Assembly (NCBI GenBank): GCA_025774805.1
Contig: JALGZR010000148.1
Span: forward strand, 1 to 10,685
Reading direction: 5' to 3'
Length of the DNA stretch: 10,685 nt
Source of the DNA: a bacterium
Lineage (GTDB): Bacteria; ARS69
Below are positions 1-5,911 of the stretch, in pieces. The stretch's first letter is position 1; the number at the start of each line of letters is the position of its first letter. The position numbers were made by a program, and so were the translations under genes. The notes under the pieces were generated by a model. The model was not told where the DNA came from, ran no database searches, and was given only the letters and a program-made list of their open reading frames with translations.

Positions 1-183
1 TTGATCTTCCAGAGAATCTCGGCGGAAACCGCTGACGCTCGCACGATAGCACGTCATCCGCGACCGTGCTCGCCCTCGCCAATCCTCACTTATCGTGAGA
101 TAAGCTCCGGTTGGATCGGGCTGTGCGCGGCCCCGGCTGACGCACTCTCGCGCGTTTCCACGCAAGATTTTCTGGAAGATCAA
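1..183. repeat. Imperfect inverted repeat about 183 bp long (element A), possibly cut by the window edge
   Basis: The first 19 bases are the reverse complement of 165-183 with one mismatch, and the innermost-to-end 13 bases (1-13 against 171-183) match perfectly. Weaker complementarity continues inward: the GGAAAC near 25-29 matches its counterpart near 154-159, and about 50-70 is partly complementary to about 117-140. A small perfect hairpin (CTTATC, loop GTGA, GATAAG; 89-104) sits near the centre. The whole region can fold into one long irregular hairpin. No transposase gene or target-site duplication is visible, and the left boundary cannot be seen. It could be a MITE-like foldback element, a structured RNA or a terminator region of an upstream gene. 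A short reading frame crosses it, but nothing supports it as a gene. Confidence 0.6.
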
Positions 184-298
184 GGCTAGCGATCCACCGG
201 CCGGCTCCTCGGTCCTCGGGGGCGGCCGCCGCCGGAGATCGATCGATCGGGCCGGGAAGGCCGGGACGGACCGGCCGCCGGGGAAAGGGGCGAGGGAA

Positions 299-1906
299 GT
301 GGCACGTGTCGTGGGAGCGCTGGCCGCCGTGATCCTCCTCGGCGGCTGTGCCGGGGGAGGATCCGGAAGCAGCGGGCCGGCCATCGACCTGACGAGCACG
401 GTCCCGGCTCCCGAGACCTTCGACGACGTCGATCTCGAGCACCTGCGTTGGGCGCTCACGGGAGAGGAGCAGGAGGTCTTCCTCGCACTTCCCGTCCCGG
501 AGCGTGAGGAGTTCATGCGCGTCCGCTGGGCCGCCCTCGATCCGACGCCGACCACTCCCGAGAACGAGCGACGCCGCGAGCACTACCAGCGTCTGGCCTA
601 CGCGCGGGAGCACTTCGCCCGGGATGAGCCCCCCGGCTGGGACCGGCGGGGCGAGTTGCTCCTGCGGTACGGCGCTCCGGACCAGCGCCGGGAGATTTCG
701 GGGGACGTCATCCCCGGGCTCGGTCTCGTCCCCCCGAAGGAGATCTGGATCTACACGTGGCTCCGGCTCGCTTTCGAGCTCGAGGACGCCATGTTTCAGG
801 GCGACTTCCAGGATGCCCACGGTCGCCGCCAGACGACGCGGGAGGACATCCTCGTCGATCGTTCGAACTTGTCACGGCCCGAGCCTCCGGGCCTCAGAAC
901 GAAGCGGGACGAGATCCGGGTGCGCAGTATCGATGAGCTGGCGGCCGATGCCGAGGAACCGCCCGCGCATGCGTGGGGTCCGTATCAGCCGGTCGACGCC
1001 GAGGAGGAGTTCCTCCGGGAGCGGCTCCTGACCATGGTGTCGAAGGGCCAGGTCGCGCTCGACGAGAAGCGCCAGGCGTTCCACCACGATTACGGCGGAG
1101 AGCAGCTCGAGTTCGCGTTCGACGTCGTCAACTTCTCCGCGAAACGTTCGGGGCTCACTCGCCTCGAGGTGCACACGGCGTTCCGGGCCGAGGATCTCGG
1201 CTACGTGCCCGAGGGCGGCGGGCAGAGCGCCGTTCTGGGCTCGAGCGCGGTGGTCAAGACCCGGGACTACCGAACGGTGGCACGCCGGGATCAGGTGTCC
1301 CGACCCCGCCAGGAGTCGTTGGAGGAACGGACCGGTCGACTCGTGCTCGACCAGATCGTGCTCGAGCTCGAGCCGGGGAAGCGCCGGCTGGCCCTCTCGG
1401 TCCGGGACAGCGTGACCTCCCGGGTGGGAATCTTCGACACGGAGATCGACGTTCGCGACTTCAGCCGGGATAGGCTGGCGCTGTCCGACATCCAGATCGC
1501 CCTCGACGTGAGCTCCGCCCGGGAGGGCGCGCCCTTCCGGAAGGGAGGACTCCAGGTCGTTCCCTTTCCCCTGTCCACGTTTCCGAAAGAACGGGACATC
1601 TACCTGTACTTCGAGATCTACGGACTCACCCCGAGCCCGGAGGGGAATCGGCTCTACACGGTGGAGTTCATGGTCCGCCCCCGGACCGTGAAGACGTCCT
1701 CTTGGTTCGGGAGCTCCCGGGGTCAGATCATCCCCGGGGTGGCGACGTCCTACGACGGCGAGTCCGAGGCAACGGTCGTTCAGGAGTACTTCGCGTTCGA
1801 CACCCGGACGTTCGTCGAGGACCTGTACGACGTCGAGATCACGGTGATCGACCGGATTTCGGAGCGCAAAACGGTTCGGCGGGTCTCGTTCGCGGTCCAG
1901 GAGTAA
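299..1906 (+). CDS. GWxTD-domain lipoprotein
   Basis: Predicted lipoprotein of 535 residues. The N-terminus has a short hydrophobic stretch and a lipobox, LLGGC, with the lipidated cysteine at residue 17, followed by a Gly/Ser-rich spacer, so it should be membrane-anchored outside the cytoplasm. Residues about 45-170 fit the GWxTD domain: a tryptophan/arginine-rich helix, then DPTPTTPENE (81-90), EHYQRLAYA (94-102), GW at 113-114, and RYGAPD (123-128) followed by an IWIYTW stretch. The hallmark T-D of GWxTD is R-R here. Residues about 240-535 are beta-rich, with LSDIQIA and YFEIYGL segments usual in the C-terminal half of this family. The biochemical role of the family is unknown. The GTG start is chosen because the lipobox follows at the proper distance; GGAAAGGGG lies 8-17 nt upstream. 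The gene converges on the next one, with only 23 bp between stops. Confidence 0.85.
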   Translation: MARVVGALAAVILLGGCAGGGSGSSGPAIDLTSTVPAPETFDDVDLEHLRWALTGEEQEVFLALPVPEREEFMRVRWAALDPTPTTPENERRREHYQRLAYAREHFARDEPPGWDRRGELLLRYGAPDQRREISGDVIPGLGLVPPKEIWIYTWLRLAFELEDAMFQGDFQDAHGRRQTTREDILVDRSNLSRPEPPGLRTKRDEIRVRSIDELAADAEEPPAHAWGPYQPVDAEEEFLRERLLTMVSKGQVALDEKRQAFHHDYGGEQLEFAFDVVNFSAKRSGLTRLEVHTAFRAEDLGYVPEGGGQSAVLGSSAVVKTRDYRTVARRDQVSRPRQESLEERTGRLVLDQIVLELEPGKRRLALSVRDSVTSRVGIFDTEIDVRDFSRDRLALSDIQIALDVSSAREGAPFRKGGLQVVPFPLSTFPKERDIYLYFEIYGLTPSPEGNRLYTVEFMVRPRTVKTSSWFGSSRGQIIPGVATSYDGESEATVVQEYFAFDTRTFVEDLYDVEITVIDRISERKTVRRVSFAVQE

Positions 1907-1929
1907 AGCGCGCCCCGCCTCGGCGTCGC

Positions 1930-3456
1930 TCAGCGTCGCTTCGGACTGCGCGTGTTCTTCGGCGAAGGTCTCGGCGACCTCCCGCTCGGCTTCGCCGGAG
2001 ACGGGGACTTGGACTTCGGGCGGACCGAAGGCTTCGGCGGGGGTGAAGACTTCGGCTTCGGTCGAACCGTAGGCTTCGGCTGGGGCTGGACCTTCGGTCG
2101 CTCCGGGCTCGGCTTCGACGGACTCACCCCGGGCTTCGACTCCGGCTTCGACGGCTTCGGCTTCACCACCCTCGGAGTCACCTTCCTCGGAGTCTCCCCC
2201 GCGCCCCGCTCCGACCCGGACCTCGGCTTCCGCTCCACCTTCCCGGGCCGGTCGCTCTCTTTCGGTGCAAGCGGGACGGAGGTCTTCCCCGAGGGCCGGA
2301 GGACCCTCTTCTTGGGTGGCGTCACGATACGAGCCGGTTTGCGCTCGACGCGCACCGGCGTGCGAACCCGGGTCGGCGGTCTCCTCTCGACCTTCACCGG
2401 GGTCCGCTCCCGGTAACGACCACGGTCTCCCCGGTCGACCCGGGAGACCGGGACCCTCTGGTGATCCGCCCGCACGGGGCGCCGGATCCGATCCCGATCC
2501 GTCATCCGTCGATCCGCGTCCGCCATGAGGACCCGGTCCTTGCGGACCTTCCGCCGTTCCGAGGGATCCCGGGACGCGAGCTCCTTGCGGATTCCGGAGA
2601 CGTCTCCCCCCTTCGGGACCTTCAGGCCGGAGTGGACGAGCTTGCCCGAGTGGCCTCCGGTGCGACGGGTCTTGTACTTCCTGTCGCTGAGATGGCCGTG
2701 CCGCCCCGCATAGTAGTCCCCGTGCCCGTCCCAGTAGTCGTAGTAGTGCCCGTCATAGTACCCGTGGTAGTGCCCGTGTCCGTGATGGTAACCGTGCCGG
2801 TACCATCCGTACCATCCGCCGTAGTAGGCGTAGCCGTAGTGCGAGCCGCAGTAGAGACGGTAGCCGTAGTAGGGGTAGCCGTAGCAGTAGCGCGCCGTGT
2901 ACCAGGCGGGGTACCAGTACCCGTATCCGTGCACGTAGGAGACGCGGTAGGGCGGGAAGCTCCAGCCCCAGTACCAGTAGTCGTCCCAGTAGTAGTCGTA
3001 CCACCACGAGGGGTATCCCCAGTTGAGGGAGTAGTGGTAGACGACGGTCGGCTCCGTCTCCTCCTCGATGACGTTCACCCACTCCGACTCCCCCGTGTCG
3101 AGCTCGGGGTACCACTCGTAGTCTTCGTAGTCCTGTCCCGTCGCCTCGTCTTCCGAGAGATCCCCCGACTCATCCTCGGGATCGGCCTCAGGGAACGCCG
3201 TGTCGACCATGAATTGGATGAGACGATCGGAGAGCCCGGCCTCCTTGAGTCGGAGGAGCTCGTCGACGCTCAGCTCGAAGACCGTGCCGGTCACGACGAT
3301 CTCGGAGATGATGACGTCGTCCGAGAGCCCGGCGTTGTGCAGGCGCAAGACGTCGTCGACCGACAGCGCGGAGTCGAGATCGTAGGGACCGGCGGCGAGA
3401 GCGCCCGGGATCAAAAGCACGAGCAGGGTGGCCAACCAGCGAGTCCGGGACCTCAT
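1930..3456 (-). CDS. Secreted low-complexity protein: Tyr/Trp/Gly/His-rich core and basic Pro/Lys/Arg tail
   Basis: Family not recognised. The ATG at 3456 gives 508 residues. It is preferred to upstream in-frame starts because AAAGGAGAT lies 6 nt before it and a signal peptide follows at once (residues 1-22, RTRW then LLVLLIPGALAA). Residues about 31-55 and 62-84 are two copies of one short helical motif (SVDDVLRLHNAGLSDDVI and SVDELLRLKEAGLSDRLI). Residues 87-135 are acidic. Residues 138-255 are dominated by Tyr, Trp, Gly and His, for example WWYDYYWDDYWYWGW (151-165) and GYHHGHGHYHGYY (222-234). Residues 258-508 are strongly basic and, toward the end, built of irregular P-K-P-S repeats resembling histone H1 tails. 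A near-consensus promoter lies 58 nt upstream. Plausible roles are envelope association, metal binding by His, polyanion binding by the tail, or adhesion; none is demonstrated. Antisense frames are open across much of it because of base composition. Confidence 0.8.
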   Translation of the reverse strand: MRSRTRWLATLLVLLIPGALAAGPYDLDSALSVDDVLRLHNAGLSDDVIISEIVVTGTVFELSVDELLRLKEAGLSDRLIQFMVDTAFPEADPEDESGDLSEDEATGQDYEDYEWYPELDTGESEWVNVIEEETEPTVVYHYSLNWGYPSWWYDYYWDDYWYWGWSFPPYRVSYVHGYGYWYPAWYTARYCYGYPYYGYRLYCGSHYGYAYYGGWYGWYRHGYHHGHGHYHGYYDGHYYDYWDGHGDYYAGRHGHLSDRKYKTRRTGGHSGKLVHSGLKVPKGGDVSGIRKELASRDPSERRKVRKDRVLMADADRRMTDRDRIRRPVRADHQRVPVSRVDRGDRGRYRERTPVKVERRPPTRVRTPVRVERKPARIVTPPKKRVLRPSGKTSVPLAPKESDRPGKVERKPRSGSERGAGETPRKVTPRVVKPKPSKPESKPGVSPSKPSPERPKVQPQPKPTVRPKPKSSPPPKPSVRPKSKSPSPAKPSGRSPRPSPKNTRSPKRR

Positions 3457-3462
3457 GGCCGC

Positions 3463-3471
3463 ATCTCCTTT
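3463..3471 (-). promoter_or_regulatory. Ribosome binding site deciding the start of the secreted aromatic/basic protein
   Basis: On the minus strand the sequence reads AAAGGAGAT six bases before the ATG at 3456. It is a strong Shine-Dalgarno match and selects this start over those further upstream, which would bury the signal peptide. Confidence 0.75.
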
Positions 3472-3513
3472 CCGGAGGGGTAGCCGGAGGGGGTCGTGCG
3501 GAGGGCTCCCCTT

Positions 3514-3542
3514 ATCATAGGAACCGGCCCTTCCGATGTCAA
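3514..3542 (-). promoter_or_regulatory. Near-consensus housekeeping promoter for the 1930-3456 gene
   Basis: Reading leftward, TTGACA (3542-3537) is followed by exactly 17 bases and then TATGAT (3519-3514). The -35 box is a perfect match to the bacterial sigma-70 consensus and the -10 box has one mismatch. Transcription should start near 3507, giving an mRNA leader of about 50 nt before the ATG at 3456. The surrounding DNA is locally AT-richer than the rest of the window. It is the best promoter match in the window and suggests strong expression. Confidence 0.8.
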
Positions 3543-3578
3543 GTTCCGCCACAGTCTAACTTTCGCAAATTCAATCAG

Positions 3579-3608
3579 TTGACAGTGACGGGCGCGCGGC
3601 GGTACGAG
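3579..3608 (+). promoter_or_regulatory. Weak candidate rightward promoter (TTGACA, N18, TACGAG)
   Basis: A perfect TTGACA at 3579-3584 faces right, toward cutA-moeA. The best -10 at acceptable spacing, TACGAG, matches only three of six consensus bases. The candidate at 3683-3711 has better spacing and is closer to cutA, so this one is listed as an alternative only. Confidence 0.25.
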
Positions 3609-3682
3609 CCCGAGGAGCGTTGCGATCCGAGGTCGGCACCGCCGCGGGGCCTCCGGAGACATCGGCAGGGACCCGAGCTCCG

Positions 3683-3711
3683 TTGACGTCCCGCCGGGCG
3701 GTGCCTAGCCT
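3683..3711 (+). promoter_or_regulatory. Candidate promoter for cutA-moeA (TTGACG, N17, TAGCCT)
   Basis: TTGACG (3683-3688) and TAGCCT (3706-3711) are separated by 17 bases. The -10 keeps the T, A and final T of the consensus. The same TAGCCTG box at the same spacing precedes tnaA, which raises confidence that this is the organism's usual promoter form. Transcription would start near 3718 and leave a leader of about 155 nt before cutA. The -10 lies in the loop of a small GGTGC/GCACC hairpin (3700-3716). Confidence 0.5.
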
Positions 3712-3719
3712 GCACCCCT

Positions 3720-3817
3720 CGGCGGGCTCGTCGCGAGGCCTCCCGCCGTCGCGATGCAACGGGGGGATATCGACGGACCGGGCCTCGAGATCCCTCGCGG
3801 TGACCTGACTCCCCCCG
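3720..3817 (+). promoter_or_regulatory. Foldable mRNA leader upstream of cutA-moeA
   Basis: Two stems lie back to back between the predicted start of transcription and cutA. Stem one pairs CGGCGGG (3720-3726) with CCCGCCG (3742-3748), and inside it CTCG (3727-3730) with CGAG (3734-3737). Stem two pairs CGGGGGGA (3760-3767) with TCCCCCCG (3810-3817) and encloses 42 nt with further short complementarities. It could be a regulatory leader; a molybdenum-cofactor RNA element is conceivable because moeA is downstream, but I cannot match it to that or any other known riboswitch. Chance folding is also possible in DNA this GC-rich. Confidence 0.35.
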
Positions 3818-3872
3818 ATGCCCCGGCGCGCGACCGCCCCGGTTCGGCAGAAGCAGAAGAGGAGGCGACCCC

Positions 3873-4234
3873 GTGACCCCGAAGACGACAGACCCGCCGG
3901 GCCTGGTCGAGATCCTGACGACGGTGGCATCGGAGCGCGAGGCGCGCGATCTCGCCCGGCGCGCGATCGAGGAGAGGGTCGCCGCCTGCGTCCACTACTT
4001 CCCGATCCGGTCGGTCTACCGCTGGCGGGGCAAGGTCGAGGAGGACGAGGAATACCAGGTGACTCTCAAGACCCCCGCCCGCGACGCCGTCATTCGGTGC
4101 GGGCCTGGCATCCCTACGACATCCCCGCGATTCTTCGGGTGACCATCACGGCGGCGAACCGGGAGTACGCCGAGTGGGCCGTCGCGAGCGTCGGCCGAGA
4201 CGGGGAAGATGCCGGGGGAGGAACGGGCTCGTGA
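3873..4234 (+). pseudogene. cutA: CutA1-like divalent-cation tolerance protein, frameshifted
   Basis: CutA1 proteins are small trimeric proteins of about 105-120 residues linked to divalent metal tolerance. The GTG start follows AAGAGGAGG by 7 nt. From it the frame reads the family's first two thirds: EILTTVASEREARDLARRAI, EERVAACV (33-40), the RSVYRWRGKVEEDEEY block (46-61) and LKT (65-67). After about residue 76 this frame leaves the family and stops at 4142. The C-terminal third appears in another frame from about 4092: AWHPYDIPAILRV, then NREYAEWAVAS, ending at the TGA 4232-4234. From the KT lysine to HPYD there are 41 nt, against 51 in E. coli CutA from memory, so about 10 nt are missing near 4075-4100. 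The repaired product would be about 123 residues. Its stop overlaps the moeA start, supporting the downstream frame. This is either a true pseudogene or an assembly error. Confidence 0.8.
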
Positions 4235-5481
4235 CCCGCCCGACCCGGCGGCTCGAGGTGGTCCCGCTTCTCGGGTTCGACGAGGCGGTTCGTCGGGTGC
4301 GTGCGGAGGCGAGAGCTCTGGATCCCGTGACCGTTCCCCTCGACGAAGCGTACGGGCGCGTGCTGGCGGAGACCGTCGTGGCTCCGCACCCGGTGCCCCC
4401 GTTCTCGTGCTCCACGGTCGACGGCTTCGCGGTGCGGGCGGACGACGTGCGGAGCGCGAGCCCGGAGCGACCCGTCGAGCTGCCGGTTCGGGGGGAGGTC
4501 ATGGCGGGGGATCGCGGCGAGGTCGCGATCGGGGACGGGGAGGCGGCGCGAATCATGACCGGAGCTCCCGTGCCCCCGGGGGCCGACGCGATCGTCATGC
4601 TCGAGTGGACGAGCTGGGACCTGGATCGGGTTCGCGTGGAGCGCTCCGTATCCGCGGGATCCTTCATTCGGCCGCGGGGCGAGGACCTGTCCGCGGGAGA
4701 CCGCATCCTCGAGCCGGGCCACCGGCTGGGCCCCGCCGAGCAGGGCGTGCTCGCTTCCATCGGGCGCCGGAAAGTGAGCGTGTTCCCTCCGCCGCGGGTC
4801 GCCGTCCTCACGACCGGGGACGAGCTCCTCGATCCGGAAGAGGAGCTCGTTCCCGGAAAGATCAGGGACAGCAATCGCTGGACCCTCGCGGGCCAAGTGC
4901 GCGAGGCCGGCGGCGTCCTCCTCGACCTCGGCGCGGGACGGGACGACCGCTCCGTCCTGCGGGATCGCGTCGAACGGAGTCGGGCGGCGGACGTTCTCCT
5001 GACCTCGGGAGGCGTCTCCGTCGGCGACCGCGACCGGATGCAGGAGGTGCTCGAGTCCGTGGGATTCCGTACGATCTTCTGGCGGGTCGCGTCGAGTCCG
5101 GGCAAGCCGCTCCTCTTCGGAAGACTCGGACAGACTCTCGTGTTCGGACTTCCGGGCAACCCGGTGTCCTCGATGGTCGCTTTCGAGGCCTTTGTTCGCC
5201 CGACCCTGCGGCGACTCCAGGGCGACCCGCGTCCGGAGCGCCCGCGCCGGCGCGCCGAGGTGATGGGGGAGATCACGGGCCCCGCGAACCGACGCCACTT
5301 CGCCCGGGTTCGCGTCACCTCCCAAGCGGAGGGTCTCGTCGTGCGCGAGGTGGAACCCCGCGGCTCCGGAAACCTGCGGTCGATGATCCGGGCGAACGGC
5401 CTCGCGATCCTACCGGAGGGGGTCGAGCGGGTCCGCTCGGGTGACGAGGTGGAGGTCCTGCTGCTGGGAACACCTGACTGA
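4231..5481 (+). CDS. moeA: Molybdopterin molybdenumtransferase MoeA
   Basis: MoeA inserts molybdenum into adenylylated molybdopterin, the last step of molybdenum cofactor synthesis, in the cytoplasm. The 416-residue length is normal for the family (E. coli 411). Motifs in order: PPFSCSTVDGFAVRADD (56-72), IMTGAPVPPGADAIV (108-122), RPRGEDLSAGDRIL (147-160), TTGDEL (194-199), GKIRDSNRW (209-217), LLTSGGVSVGDRD (256-268), SSPGKPLLFG (288-297), GLPGNPVSSMVAFE (306-319) and a C-terminal domain with RSMIRANGLAILPEG (383-397). The lysine that normally precedes PGKP is serine at 289. The GTG start is chosen because it overlaps the cutA stop in GTGA (4231-4234) and follows GGGGGAGG by about 10 nt. 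This suggests coupled translation with cutA. No other cofactor-synthesis gene is in the window. Confidence 0.93.
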   Translation: MTRPTRRLEVVPLLGFDEAVRRVRAEARALDPVTVPLDEAYGRVLAETVVAPHPVPPFSCSTVDGFAVRADDVRSASPERPVELPVRGEVMAGDRGEVAIGDGEAARIMTGAPVPPGADAIVMLEWTSWDLDRVRVERSVSAGSFIRPRGEDLSAGDRILEPGHRLGPAEQGVLASIGRRKVSVFPPPRVAVLTTGDELLDPEEELVPGKIRDSNRWTLAGQVREAGGVLLDLGAGRDDRSVLRDRVERSRAADVLLTSGGVSVGDRDRMQEVLESVGFRTIFWRVASSPGKPLLFGRLGQTLVFGLPGNPVSSMVAFEAFVRPTLRRLQGDPRPERPRRRAEVMGEITGPANRRHFARVRVTSQAEGLVVREVEPRGSGNLRSMIRANGLAILPEGVERVRSGDEVEVLLLGTPD

Positions 5482-5911
5482 CGGGATCGCGACGCCGCCC
5501 ACCGCCGCGGATCGCTCGTGCTTCGAGGCCGTGTCGGGGGGGGAGCGGCGGGGAAGCCACCCGAATCGTGCTTCACGGGCCTCGCGTACCCTTCCCAGAT
5601 CCGGTGAATCGCGGTCCGGGATGCGTGAAGGACCACGGAAAGGGCAGCAATCCCCTCACCGGAAAGTATATCACCTCGATCGTCCATGACCGGTGACGAA
5701 AGCGGGCTCCGAACGTTCGTCGAGTCCGGTGTTTGCAGATCCATGTGATGCTTGGGACCGTCCGGGAACTTCGGGAGCGAGCGACGGGATCGGCGGGCGA
5801 AAGTTGCCGCTGTTTGCTTTTCCTGACGCGCGGCCGGAGGCGCGAGCGCCTCCACGACGGAGCCGGATGCGACTTGCCGCCGCCGCGGCAGAGGCCGGCG
5901 ACGGAGGCGGG
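5482..5911. other. Convergent intergenic region with inverted repeats and no supportable gene
   Basis: This gap lies between the ends of moeA and the NicO gene. Frames crossing it lack the strong third-position GC seen in the real genes and show no recognisable domain. Visible structure: CTTCACG (5571-5577) pairs with CGTGAAG (5624-5630), with CGTG and CACG just outside; TCCGGTGA (5600-5607) pairs with TCACCGGA (5656-5663), and CCGGTGA recurs at 5690-5696; CGAACGTTCG at 5710-5719 is a perfect palindrome. Both flanking transcripts must end here, but I see no hairpin followed by a clear U tract in either direction. Confidence 0.5.
5836..5853 (-). terminator. Candidate terminator hairpin downstream of the NicO gene
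   Basis: GGAGGCG, loop CGAG, CGCCTCC form a perfect 7-bp stem about 60 nt beyond the NicO stop codon. No T run follows on the minus strand, so it would be at best a non-canonical terminator or an mRNA 3' end stabiliser. Confidence 0.3.

Noticed and set aside
1-189. 62-codon plus-strand frame at the left edge
   Set aside because: It lies over the inverted repeat, starts at the window edge, has no ribosome site in view and matches no family.
1952-3483. Long plus-strand frames opposite the secreted aromatic/basic protein, including a valine-rich one of 340 codons
   Set aside because: These are complements of the Tyr-rich and Pro/Lys-rich codons; the minus strand has the signal peptide, ribosome site and consensus promoter.
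4068-4111. Programmed ribosomal frameshift in cutA
   Set aside because: No convincing slippery heptamer is seen, and about three residues are missing as well, which a frameshift signal would not explain.
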